A DNA stretch of 64,000 nucleotides from Xenopus tropicalis (taxonomy: Eukaryota > Chordata > Amphibia > Anura > Pipidae), in NCBI RefSeq assembly GCF_000004195.4, contig NC_030680.2, positions 7,352,995-7,416,994 on the forward strand. Reading direction: 5' to 3'. Within the stretch, counting starts at the first letter, position 1; the number at the start of each line of letters is the position of its first letter. Positions 22,863 to 33,288 of the stretch are shown one piece after another. Both the position numbers and the translations under genes were made by a program. The notes beneath the pieces are model-generated. The model saw only the letters and a program-made list of their open reading frames with translations, searched no databases and was not told the DNA's origin.

Positions 22863-23639
22863 CAGGTATAGGACCTGTTATCCAGAATGCTCGGGACCAA
22901 GGGTATTCCGGATAAGGGGTCTTTCCGTAATTTGGATCTCCATACCTTAAGTCTACTAAGAAATCAATAAAACATTAATTAAACCCAATAGGGCTGTTCT
23001 GCCCCCAATAAGGGGTAATTATATCTTAGTTGGGATCAAGTACAGGTACTGTTTTATTATTACAGAGAAAAGGGAATCATTTAACCATGAAATAAACCCA
23101 ATAGGGCTGTTCTGCCCCAATAAGGGGTAATTATATCTTAGTTGGGATCAAGTACAGGTACTGTTTTATTATTACAGAGAAAAGGGAATCATTTAACCAT
23201 GAAATAAACCCAATAGGGCTGTTCTGCCCCCAATAAGGGGTAATTATATCTTAGTTGGGATCAAGTACAGGTACTGTTTTATTATTACAGAGAAAAGGGA
23301 ATCATTTAACCATGAAATAAACCCAATAGGGCTGTTCTGCCCCAATAAGGGGTAATTATATCTTAGTTGGGATCAAGTACAGGTACTGTTTTATTATTAC
23401 AGAGAAAAGGGAATCATTTAACCATTAAATAAACCCAATAGGGCTGTTCTGCCCCCAATAAGGGGTAATTATATCTTAGTTGGGATCAAGTACAGGTACT
23501 GTTTTATTTTTACAGAGAAAAAGGAAATCAATTTTAAAAATCTGAATTATTTGATTAAAATGGGGTCTATGGGAGACAGGCTTTCCGTAATTCGGAGCTT
23601 TCTGGATATCGGGTTTCCGGATAAGGGATCCCATACCTG
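22863..23639. mobile_element. TA-target DNA element with internal 112-bp tandem repeats, nested in the L2 3' UTR
   Basis: Inverted ends caggtataggacctgttatc and ataagggatcccatacctg. It is flanked by TA at 22861-22862 and 23640-23641; removing it restores the L2 3' UTR (ctgagta joined to cataagtagcgc). A TA duplication is typical of Tc1/mariner-type transposition. The interior is expanded. No transposase. A dispersed Xenopus family by recollection, also present at 31390 and 32248. Confidence 0.85.
22980..23515 (+). repeat. 112-bp tandem repeat inside the TA element (about 4.8 units)
   Basis: ctgttttatt recurs every 111-112 bp (23049, 23161 and so on). The unit holds aaacccaatagggctgttct, ggggtaattatatcttagtt and gggatcaagtacaggtactg. 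Variation is limited to ccccc/cccc and gaaata/taaata. Confidence 0.93.
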
Positions 23640-23679
23640 TACATAAGTAGCGCTTTATAAATAAAGATATACATACATG
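23640..23679 (+). mobile_element. L2 3' terminus after the nested insertion
   Basis: The terminal segment acataagtagcgctttataa followed by ataaagatatacatacat completes the LINE interrupted at 22862. Confidence 0.8.
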
Positions 23680-24564
23680 AACTAGAAAGCATATTTTCAG
23701 ACATATAATATCCTCCATTCGACTGCGGTGTTACAAATTCCCATAACTAAATGTTAACAGCAGGTAAGAACTCAGTGTTCTTTGTAATCAAAGCTACTTA
23801 AGGCAATAACTTATATCCAAGATATAATTGGGAGATTGTTCCGCTGGAAAGTTACAGAAGAAGATTGTTTCTAATTATAATCATTTGTGTGCGGTTTATC
23901 TGACACCTGAGATCATCGTCTCTATATCAATAAACAATATAATTGGTGAGACAGAAACCTCGGTAATTAGACAGCAACGGAGGGTTTCATTTCCCAACGA
24001 GCGCAGGAGTTATTTCGCTCTAAAAAGTTACATTAAAATAACATTGATTGCGCGCAAAAGTTACAGCCAGAGGTCCCAATCAAAATGTTAACTAATCACA
24101 TTAAACGGCGAAACGCGCCGGGTTATAATATTAAGTTGCAGCCAATGAGCGGCATTCAAATCAACTGAAGGGCACGGAAATGATATGTATTAAAATGGCA
24201 GAAGTGGATTGGAAACAATAAGTGTAATTTGATTGTAGGAATGTGTAATTAAGGGAATGTTCCGGGGCGACGTCGGCGTTGGAGAGAGGTTGAGTGAAAG
24301 CGCGACTCTCAGCGAGACCCCGGTGGGAGGTCGTGAAGGGAATGGTTTCTCCGAGTACGAGAATTAATTCACTGATTATGCGTGGCGAAGGGATGAACTA
24401 ATGGGATTAGGGCAACATTCAAGCGACCAACTAGGTATTTCAATAAATTAGACATTGTTTATAAATATAATAAGGCTAATTCAATGTTGTATATTTTTTG
24501 GGGGGTGGGGCAGCTGCAACTTACACCCCCAAGAAGAATTCTTTGGTCCTAATGGACCTTCATA
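23680..24564. other. unique island, strong conserved non-coding candidate
   Basis: About 880 bp with no repeat. Dense in ATTA/TAAT cores (gtttctaattataatcattt, gtgtaatttgattg, gtgtaattaaggg) and in retained CpGs (aaacggcgaaacgcgccggg, ggggcgacgtcggcgttgg). Frames are short and stop-rich. Function inferred from composition only. Confidence 0.4.
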
Positions 24565-24572
24565 GTCCTTTA

Positions 24573-25290
24573 TAGTGATGGGCGATTTGTTTCGCCAGGC
24601 ATGGATTCGGGGCGAATTTCCGTGTTTTGCCATTGGCGGATTGTTTTGCGAAACGGATGAAAAAATTTGCCGCTGAAAAATTCGCAGAGCGTCCAGAGCG
24701 TGACAAAAGAATAGCCGCGGGCGACAAAAGAATAGGCGTGCGACAAAAAAATAGCTGTGGGCAACAAAAGAATAGCCGTGGGAGACAAAAGAGTAGCCGT
24801 GGGAGACAAAAGAGTAGCCGCGCGACAAAAGAATAGCCATGGGCGACAAAAAAAAAGCCGTGGGTGACAAAAGAATAGTCGTGGGTGACAAAAGAATAGC
24901 TGTGCGACAAAAGAATAGCCACGGGCAACAAAAGAATAGCCGTGGGCGACAAAAGAGTAGCCAAGCGACAAAAGAATAGCCGCAGGTGATAAAAGAATAG
25001 CCTTGCGACAAAAAAAAGCCGTGGACGACAAAAAAATAGCCGTGGGTGACAAAAGAATAGCCACGGGCAACAAAAGAATAGCCACGGGCGACAAAAGAGT
25101 AGCCACACGACAAAAGAATAGCTGCAGGCGATAAAAGAATAGCCTTGCGACAAAAAAAAGTCATGGGCGACAAAAAAATAGCCGTGGGCGACAAAAGAAT
25201 AGCTGTGGGAGACAAAAGAATAGACTTGCGACAAAAAAAAGCCGTGGGCGACAAAAAAACAGCGAAATAGGACAGATTCGCTCATCACTA
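24573..25290. mobile_element. hAT MITE carrying a 21-bp minisatellite
   Basis: The left end tagtgatgggcgat and right end attcgctcatcacta are inverted. A perfect 8-bp duplication gtccttta flanks it at 24565-24572 and 25291-25298. The subterminal region (tttgcgaaacggatg, aaaaatttgccgctg) is typical of a frog hAT family whose ends also occur near 27400. The remaining ~560 bp is minisatellite; no transposase. Confidence 0.93.
24700..25262 (+). repeat. 21-bp minisatellite (about 27 units) within the hAT element
   Basis: The unit is gacaaaagaatagccgtggg plus c, with 19-bp variants lacking part of gggc. Minus-strand frames of up to 257 codons arise only because the repeat lacks stops on that strand. 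Confidence 0.93.
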
Positions 25291-25298
25291 GTCCTTTA

Positions 25299-26614
25299 TA
25301 GTGCTCCAGCCATAATGGAAGCACCATCAAGGGTTTCCAGGGTCAGGCCCACATATCAAGGGGAAAATGGGAAAGATAGAGCACTAATGGGAAGTCGGAG
25401 ATGGAGCCAAGCTGGTCTGACTGTAGCAGTCACCAAGGTAGGTCATTGAGAGAAACAGGGAGAAGGCACCTTAACTTGGTCAGTAGGTGTAGCCTGAAGG
25501 AACTGGTTTGTTACATCAAGGTATCAAGGTGTCAATGCATAAGGATCAATAAAGTGAGCAATGCTTGGGGGGGGCTCAAAAAAAGGGCCCCACCAAGCCA
25601 TTGACCAACGATAGGTGCCATGTTTGTGTGATATGAATTGCCCAATTCCTTGACCAACCCAAGCCTTTACACTTATGTGCCCAATAAGTGGATATGGCCA
25701 TTGTCCATTGATACATTCATGACTGGTAGAGTGATCCTGGGATGGAAACACCCATAGGAACAAAGGCAAGGAGTGTCATTTACCCCAATTCAACCCACCG
25801 ATCCTAAATAAATCATAAACTGTATCTCATGTAGCACCAGCGAGAAAGCCATCGTAGGAATAATTTCAAAAACTTGCCAAATATGGAGCCCCTCCCCCTC
25901 CCGCCCTCAGAACTACATCTCCAAGGAAACCCATTACTGGGAAATGAAATGGGAGATAAAACGCTACTAATAAATAGATTCTTATTTTCCCTTTAATTAA
26001 GAGGTTCGTTCTCGGCCAAGGCGCATTGTCGTGGATGAAACTGGCGGAAGAGTAACGGGGACGGACGCTCTGATATTTCCCAAAGTCATATTGATTCGAA
26101 GTCAGACGGAATCGCTGGCAAGCAGCCGGCAAACAGAGTCCAAATTATCTGCACAAACAAAATACTGAATAATACATATTTAATCAACAGTGTAAGTAAG
26201 GAATGCTAATACAATAGCACAGGGAAAGGCACTTGAGAGCTAGCGGGTTGAAAAGCAATTGTTTTAACTTGGAAAAGACTTGTGCATACGGCAGCTAGAA
26301 AGATCGTCTGAAGTATAATTCAATAATGAGCCAATGGCATATGGGACTGATTACACAAGCCCCGAGCTCCATAGCCCTTAATTGGAACATTAACCGTTCA
26401 TAAATGTACTGTAGGTGTCCCAAACTTTAATGAAAATGAAGATTATAACCAGCCATTATGATGTATCTAACATAGGCAGCTTATAATATGCTGTAATTAA
26501 ACATCAGAATGGAATAAACCCATAGTCCTAGGTTGTTGTTTCGTGGTCTAAAATGGATTTAATATCTCCAGTGTTTGTAGAATGAACAAACAGAGAGGAA
26601 GGAGCATATGTAGG
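25299..26614. other. unique sequence with candidate conserved non-coding islands
   Basis: 25299-25860 is ordinary unique sequence. 25900-26510 is AT-rich and complex, with retained CpGs (agtaacggggacggacgctc) and homeodomain-type cores (cctttaattaagagg, catatttaatcaacag, ctgtaattaaacatc). No exon found. Confidence 0.35.
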
Positions 26615-27100
26615 ACCCAACTCTTTGCAGAGAGATTGGAAAACTGGGCAACAAACTGGCAAATGAAGTTTAATGCCCTTTGTGTTGGAGGGCTCCTTAA
26701 CTGAGAACTGGGGTTTTTTGTGGATAACAAGCTGTGTAACTCTAGGCAGTGTCATTCTGTGGCTACTAAAGCAAATAAAGTGCTGTCTTGTATAAAAAGG
26801 GCATTGACTCAAGGGATGAAAACATGATTTTGCCTCCCTGGTAAGGCCTCACCTTGAGTATGGGGGGCAGTTTTGGGCTCCAGTCCTTAAGAAGGATATT
26901 AATGAGCTGGAGAGAGTTACATAGGTTAAGTTTGGTTGAAAAAAGACTGAAGTCCATCAAGTTCAACCCTTAATTACAGAGACTGCAACTAAACTGGTAA
27001 AAGGGATTTAAACTATGAGGTTAGACTGTCAGGGTTGAGGTTGTTTCTCTGTAGAAAAGATGGGTGTGATTACTTTTTACATGTGCATTAGAGAGGATTA
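26615..27100 (+). mobile_element. degenerate CR1 ORF2 fragment
   Basis: Text parallels the CR1 copy at 48530 but is strongly diverged: actgggcaacaaactggcaa, ggataacaagctgtgtaac, gtataaaaagggcattgac, ggtaaggcctcaccttgagt, gttttgggctccagtcctta. No open frame survives. Confidence 0.75.
26918..26972 (-). mobile_element. reverse-oriented CR1 3'-tail fragment nested in older CR1
   Basis: ttacataggttaagtttggt, gaaaaaagactgaagtccat and caagttcaaccctt are the complement of the 3' end of the 48530 CR1. It interrupts the fragment between gctggagagagt and aattacagagactgcaac. Confidence 0.65.
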
Positions 27101-27127
27101 TTATAGACAGATAGCAGGGGATCTTTG

Positions 27128-27130
<3 letters not shown>

Positions 27131-27190
<60 letters not shown>
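27131..27190. repeat. (AT)30 microsatellite
   Basis: Thirty uninterrupted AT dinucleotides. Confidence 0.99.
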
Positions 27191-27194
<4 letters not shown>

Positions 27195-27414
27195 GCATTT
27201 GGCAAATTATTTTGCTAAAACTGGGCAAATATTTGCCATGGAAAAATTTGCTGCAACAATAAAGTGGCCAAGACAAAAATGATAGTGAGATAAAAACACC
27301 CATCTCATCTGTAAAAAATGCCACCCGTGTAAAATTTGTCGCCTATTTACTTCAATGCATTTTGCAAATTTTTCCGCCATTTTATGAAGCGGAACAGGAC
27401 AGATTCGCTCATCA
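27191..27414. mobile_element. right part of a tagtgatg-type hAT MITE
   Basis: Ends with gacagattcgctcatcacta, identical to the right end of the element at 24573. The interior shows aaaatttgtcgcctattta and acttcaatgcattttgc. The left end is replaced by the AT microsatellite. Confidence 0.7.
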
Positions 27415-27748
27415 CTAGTGACCAAATCTCTTGGTCAGAGAAATAATAGATCTTTATAGTGACTAACATGGAACCTATTTAATATCTGGATATCCATCAT
27501 TGATGATGATGATGATGATGACGATGAAGATGATGATGACGATGAAGGAGATGATAATGATGATGATTAAGATGATGAAGATGATAAAATTTGTCGCCTA
27601 TTCAATGCATTTTGCAAATTTTTCTGCCATTTTATGAAGCAAAACAGGACAGATTCGCTCATCACTAGTGACCAAACCTCTTGGTCAGAGAAATAATAGA
27701 TCTTTATAGGGAATAACATGGAACTGGATATCCATCAATGATGATGAT
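27332..27748 (+). repeat. 250-bp direct duplication: hAT end + flank + GAT repeat
   Basis: agattcgctcatcactagtg lies at 27401 and 27651 (exactly 250 bp apart). Both copies continue through gaccaaa, tctcttggtcagagaaataa and tagatctttatag into ggatatccatca and a GAT array, so the transposon end, its flank and the microsatellite were duplicated together. Confidence 0.88.
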
Positions 27749-28009
27749 GAAGATGATGATGATGACGATGAAGAAGATGATGATAATGATGCTTAAGATG
27801 ATGAAGATGATAAAGATGATGATGATGATGAAGATGATGATGATGACGATGAAGATAAACAAGATTATGATGATGATGATTAAGATGATAAAGATGATGA
27901 AGATGATGAAGATGATGAAGATGATAAAGATGATAAAGATGATAAAGATGATAAAGATGATAAAGATGATGAAGATGATGAAGATGATGAAGATGATGAA
28001 GATGATGAA

Positions 28010-28048
<39 letters not shown>

Positions 28049-28243
28049 AAAGATAAAGAAGATGATGATGATGATGAAGATGATGATGATGAAGATGAAG
28101 AAGATGATGATGAAGATGATGATGATGACAATGAAGATGAAGAAGATGATGATTAAGATGATGAATGATGACGAGGATGATGAAAATGAAGAAGATGATG
28201 ATGAAGATGATAAGGGTGATGATGATAATGATTATTATTATTA
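27500..28243. repeat. (GAT/GAA)n trinucleotide arrays
   Basis: Two blocks, 27500-27587 and about 27737-28243, of GAT with interspersed GAA, AAA and GAC triplets. Because the period is 3, each frame translates to a homopolymeric peptide (Met/Lys-rich on +, His/Leu-rich or Ser-rich on -). These are not genes. Followed by an ATT/AAT palindrome at 28228-28262. Confidence 0.95.
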
Positions 28244-28262
28244 ATAATAATAGTAATAATAA

Positions 28263-29113
28263 TATCATTTTTATACGTGAGCTACAAAGGAAGCTAAAGC
28301 AGCCAGCAATCACCCCCGAACCCCTCACAGACACAGTGATGCATAACAGCTGCAGAATATCACAAAATGTTAAAAAATAAAATGAATTTTTGTGTAGGAA
28401 AAAAAAAAAAAGCCTCTTGTTGCTAAATCAGTTTTGCTTTGAAGCTATCTCTTCTTGACAACCGGCTGAGTGTAAAAATATAAATTAAATCTGAAAAGTT
28501 GGACAAGATGCAATTATTGAAATGATTGGTGTTGGGATAAGGGAATAATGGAACGGTAATCCCAAAGAGGGAGCGGATGCGCCGTTCCACCCAAAGATGT
28601 CAGAGTTAGTCAGATCAGAGCGGAGATTTCTCCTGTCTCCTTTCGTCCGCAGAACGTGTGACCTTTAAAGTGCAATACCGTAATACGTTATTTGCCGCTT
28701 TTAAAAAGTATTAACGGGATATTATCATTATTTATTACCGGCATTCTTTGCAACCCGAAAATATTGTTATCTAGATTATAAATAGCATGTCAATAATTTT
28801 ATTTGATGTTTTTCTTTCATGTAATGTTAGGGAATTGAAAATATATTCAAAGACTCCACCGCCAGAAAATAAATGTGATTTTATAGCGTAGAAAAGGCAA
28901 CAAAAAATACCTAAAGAAAGCACTAAGGACAATTAAATTCACATTTAATTAATGTGTAAGAGGGGTGAAAGGGTTCACCAAAGTTAGTATTGGATCATGT
29001 AATTTTTGGGTAATTGAAGTTTTTGGCCATTAGGTGGTAGTATTAAGTAAGGTTAAGTTAGGTTAAGTAGTTTTAGTGCCTGGCCACTAGGAGGAGCTAG
29101 AGAGAGGTGAAAC
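28263..29113. other. unique island, candidate conserved non-coding element
   Basis: After a poly-A tract at about 28399-28412, 28420-28960 is repeat-free and rich in mixed AT/CpG text (gatgcaattattgaaatg, gcaataccgtaatacgttat, aaaagtattaacgggatatt, tgtcaataattttatttg). No coding exon seen. Confidence 0.35.
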
Positions 29114-29121
29114 GCCTAGAA

Positions 29122-29233
29122 CAGCGGTTCTCAACCTGTGCGTCGGGACCCTCACAGGGGTCGCCTAAGACCAATCGGAAAACACATATTTCCGATGGTC
29201 TTAGGAATAATTTTATTATTAAAAAAATTATTA
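29122..29233. mobile_element. left end of a hAT MITE (cagcggttctcaacc family)
   Basis: Begins cagcggttctcaacctgtgc and contains aggggtcgcctaagaccaat, tttccgatggtcttagg. The right terminus is not the expected inverted repeat, so it is probably truncated. The 8-mers gcctagaa (29114-29121) and gcctagac (29234-29241) flank it, which may be chance. A complete relative lies at 34148. Confidence 0.65.
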
Positions 29234-29241
29234 GCCTAGAC

Positions 29242-29589
29242 TGTACCCTCTTTAAAACAAACCCCTGCCTTCAAAAAACATAGTTTTACTTTTTGGTAGG
29301 ACTCTCACATGGTGAAGGTAACCTTTTTGCAACTTGGTCTGATTTCCTTTAGATTAGAGTTGGATGGTCCTACTAGATGGATGTAGGGGTAGGAAAAACA
29401 GTGTTCTTATTGAGAATAATCTATATAATGAATTAAATAATTGAAAAGAAATGATGGACTCTACCAAAGGGTGATTGGGTTCAATGCAAAGATCAAGAGC
29501 TGGGCATGAGAGCAACTAAAATCTACTGCCTTGTGTTGGGTAATTGGGTTACCTGCTGACTCCTACACTGCTTGATTGACTTCAGTTGA
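29242..29589. other. unique sequence
   Basis: Nothing recognised between the hAT fragment and the triplicated unit. Confidence 0.45.
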
Positions 29590-31350
29590 GTTGAGTAGAT
29601 GTTGTTGCTACCTTCCAACTCAACCTCTTCCAAGTTCTTTGGAAACCCTGGCCAATGTCTTTCAAAGGTTTCCTACGTTGCCTCTGGAGTTGGCAACATG
29701 CTCCTTAAGTTTGATAGTGGGCAAGCTACCATACATGGATGCTGATAGATACCTGGCAACAAGTAGCAACAAAAATACTGAACCTCCAAGGTCTCCTCCA
29801 CTTCACCCCATCTGGAACAGTAAGGAACTGCCTGAACTGCTTCAACTAAATAACCACCATAGGTGGAAGCCAAGGGGCATCCTCTATCTAAAAGGTTTAT
29901 GGAATTGCATTGAGCTAGTTGGATTTCAAAAACGCCGCCTCTACCAGAGATGAAATGCTTTATGTGCTATAGATTTAGAAGGGGACCCCCAGAAGATATG
30001 GAGATGGAAAATGACACTCCTTCTCAATACCCTGTAGATGAAGTTGGACTGAGATCTGTGGCCATTAGACGATATTATGTGGCATGAAATATTCCCAACA
30101 GTCCCAAATGAAACTATTAGGCATTATGTGTGGGCTACCACCCCCTAGTGATGAAGCTAGTGATGAACGAATCTGGCCCATTGGCTTCAATGCATTTGCA
30201 CATTTTTTTTGCTGTTTCGCAAGTTTATCAGCAGTTGAGTAGATGTTGTTGCTACCTTACAACTCAACCTCTTCCAAGTTCTTTGGAAACCCTGGCCAAT
30301 GTCTTTCAAAGGTTTCCTACTTTGCCTCTGGAGTTGGCAACATGCTCCTTAAGCTTGATGGTGGGCGAGCTACCATACATGGATGCTGGTAGATACCTGG
30401 CAACAAGTAGCAACAAAAATACTAAACCTCCAAGGTCTCCTCCACTTCACCCCATCTGGAACTGCCTGAACTGCTTCAACTAAATAACCACCATAGGTGG
30501 AAGCCAAAGGGCATTCTCTGTCTAAAAGATTTATAGAATTGCCTTGAGCTTGTTGGATTTCAAAAACTGTGCCTCTACCAGAGATGAAATGCTTTATGTG
30601 CTATAAATTCAGAAGGGAACCCCCAGAAGATATGGAGATGGAAAATGACACTCCCTCTCAATACCCTGTGGAGGAAGTTGGACTGAGATCTGTGGCCGTT
30701 ATACGATATTATGTGGCATGAAATATTCCCAACAGTCTTAAATGAAACCTATTATGCATTATGTGTGGGCTACCACCCCCTAGTGATGAAGCTAGTGATG
30801 AACGAATCTGGCCCATTGACTTCAATGCGATATTTTTTTGCTGTTTCGCAAGTTTATCAGCAGGTGAGTAGATGTTGTTGCTACCTTCCAACTCAACCTC
30901 TTCCAAGTTCTTTGGAAACCCTGGCCAATGTCTTTCAAAGGTTTCCTACGTTGCCTCTGGAGTTGGCAACATGCTCCTTAAGCTTGATGGTGGGCGAGCT
31001 ACCATACATGGATGCTAATAGATACCTGGCAACAAGTAGCAACAAAAATACTAAACCTCCAAGGTCTCCTTCCCTTCACCCCATCTGGAACAGTAAGGAA
31101 CTGCCTGAACGGCTTCAACTTAACAACCACCATAGGTGGAAGCCAAAGGGCATTCTCTGTCTAAAAGATTTATGGAATTGCATTGAGCTTGTTGGATTTC
31201 AAAAACTGTGCTGTAGACTTAGAAAGGGACCCCCAGAAGATATGGAGATATGGGAAATTACACTCTGTTGATGAGGTTGGACTAAGATCTGGGGTCTTTA
31301 GATGATATTATGTGGCATGAAATTTTGCCAATAGTCCAAAATGAAATGGT
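29590..31350 (+). repeat. triplicated ~640-bp unit
   Basis: The unit start (gttgagtagatgttgttgct) is at 29590 and 30234, with ggtgagtagatg at 30863, giving spacing of 644 and 629 bp. All copies share caacctcttccaagttcttt, ggagttggcaacatgctcc, ccataggtggaagccaa and gatattatgtggcatgaaat. Each junction contains gctagtgatgaacgaatctg, an end-like piece of the tagtgatg hAT family. Frames of up to 186 codons are carried by the copies but have no recognisable domain. Confidence 0.92.
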
Positions 31351-31389
31351 GAGAAGATTTGTCCATTACTACAGCTAGTATTATCAAAA

Positions 31390-31446
31390 GATCCCATATC
31401 TGGAAATCTTCAAGTCCCAGGCATTCTGGATAATAGATCCGATACC
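31390..31446. mobile_element. minimal remnant of the TA-target element
   Basis: gatcccatatctggaaatct, caagtcccaggcattctgg, ataatagatccgatacc: the two terminal regions of the 22863 family joined with almost no interior. Confidence 0.6.
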
Positions 31447-31889
31447 CACATATGCATTCCTTTGAACTCAACACAATTCTGGGAACCTGTTACTGTATAA
31501 TCTACCTATAGTCTATCAGGCAATGTATGGGAAAATACTTCTTCTTGCTATATATGGGCTCTATGGGCTTTTCAAGCTATGATTTTTCATAGGATCACCC
31601 AAATGTTAAAGGGGCAGAACGCTGACTTTCACGGTGTTGGAGAGAAATGAGAGTTAATAGGGTTTATGCAACTATAGACCTGGCTTTTCTGCTCCTAATG
31701 GGAACCAATAACCCAGATTTAAAATTGAATTAGTGTTCAGATCAAAGGTAAAGTTCAACAGAAAGGATGCCGTACATGGTGCCTTGACTACTTTGTTTTC
31801 AGAAAGAGATAAAATAATCATGTTTATATTACTGTATCCATCCTCCTCTGTGCCATCCGCAGAGACTCATACAAACTGAGGTCACTTCT
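31447..31889. other. unique sequence
   Basis: No structure recognised; gattttaaaattgaattag near 31710 is AT-rich. No exon. Confidence 0.4.
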
Positions 31890-32247
31890 GTCCTTTGCCT
31901 TATAAACAATAATGTCTCCAGGCACTTCTACTTCCTGCTCAAGCCCTTGTTTGGAGCTACAATTAAACCTATAGAGCTAATAGAGCTTCTCCAGCAGAAT
32001 CCTGCATGGTAATCTGTTTTTCCTATGGGGCTAGCCATATTCTTCATTTCCCAGGGTGCCACAGCCATGTGACCTGTGCTCTGATAAACTTCAGTCTCAC
32101 TTTACTGCTGCGCTGCAAGTTGGAATGATATCCCCCCTCCCCCCCAGCAGCCGATCAGCAGAACAATGGGAAGGGAGCAAGATAGCAGCTCCCAGTAGGT
32201 ATCAGAATAGCACTCAATAGTAAGAAATCCAAGTCCGGCTTGGGACT
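31890..32247 (+). mobile_element. dispersed Xenopus repeat, 3'-truncated
   Basis: Recognised words: ccagggtgccacagccatgt, gctctgataaacttcagtct, ctgctgcgctgcaagttgg, gatagcagctcccagtaggt and aagaaatccaagtccggctt. I recall this as an abundant frog repeat continuing beyond ggcttgggac. Here it switches at gggact into the 112-bp repeat of the TA element. Confidence 0.6.
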
Positions 32248-33288
32248 GTTTTATTATTACAGAGAAAAGGGAATCATTTAACCATGAAATAAACCCAATA
32301 GGGCTGTTCTGCCCCAATAAGGGGTAATTATATCTTAGTTGGGATCAAGTACAGGTACTGTTTTATTATTACAGAGAAAAGGGAATCATTTAACCATTAA
32401 ATAAACCCAATAGGGCTGTTCTGCCCCAATAAGGGGTAATTATATCTTAGTTGGGATCAAGTACAGGTACTGTTTTATTATTACAGAGAAAAGGGAATCA
32501 TTAAACCATTAAATAAACCCAATAGGGCTGTTCTGCCCCAATAAGGGGTAATTATATCTTAGTTGGGATCAAGTACAGGTACTGTTTTATTATTACAGAG
32601 AAAAGGGAATCATTTAACCATTAAATAAACCCAATAGGGCTGTTCTGCCCCCAATAAGGGGTAATTATATCTTAGTTGGGATCAAGTACAGGTACTGTTT
32701 TATTATTACAGAGAAAAGGGAATCATTTAACCATGAAATAAACCCAATAGGGCTGTTCTGCCCCAATAAGGGGTAATTATATCTTAGTTGGGATCAAGTA
32801 CAGGTACTGTTTTATTATTACAGAGAAAAGGGAATCATTTAACCATGAAATAAACCCAATAGGGCTGTTCTGCCTCCAATAAGGGGTAATTATATCTTAG
32901 TTGGGATCAAGTACAGGTACTGTTTTATTATTACAGAGAAAAGGGAATCATTTAACCATTAAATAAACCCAATAGGGCTGTTCTGCCCCCAATAAGGGGT
33001 AATTATATCTTAGTTGGGATCAAGTACAGGTACTGTTTTATTATTACAGAGAAAAGGGAATCATTTAACCATGAAATAAACCCAATAGGGCTGTTCTGCC
33101 CCAATAAGGGGTAATTATATCTTAGTTGGGATCAAGTACAGGTACTGTTTTATTATTACAGAGACAAAGGAAATATGTTTTGAAATTTTGAACTATTGGT
33201 TTAAAATGGAGTCTATGGGAGATGGCCTTCCCGTAATTTGGAGCTTCCTGAGTAATGGGTTTCTGGATAAGGGATCCCATACCTTTAC
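32248..33288 (+). mobile_element. left-truncated TA-target element with expanded 112-bp repeats (about 8 units)
   Basis: Starts mid-unit at actgttttattattacagag and repeats with a 111-112-bp period to about 33160. It then finishes with the normal right end (gtctatgggagatgg, gggatcccatacctt). The repeat unit is the same as in the element at 22863, but copy number is nearly double. Confidence 0.9.

Noticed and set aside
24481..25330. Minus-strand frames of about 256 codons
   Set aside because: Repeat translation of the 21-bp minisatellite in a hAT MITE; overlapping frames are equally open.
27735..28334. His-rich, Ser-rich and Met/Lys-rich peptides
   Set aside because: Trinucleotide GAT/GAA repeat read in different frames; no flanking coding sequence.
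29122..29241. Complete 112-bp hAT with 7/8 target duplication
   Set aside because: The right end is not the family's inverted terminus, so I treat the flanking gcctaga match as possibly accidental and annotate only a truncated element.
30711..31271. 186-codon frame in the triplicated unit as a new gene
   Set aside because: No recognisable domain, the frame differs among copies, and it includes a hAT-end fragment.
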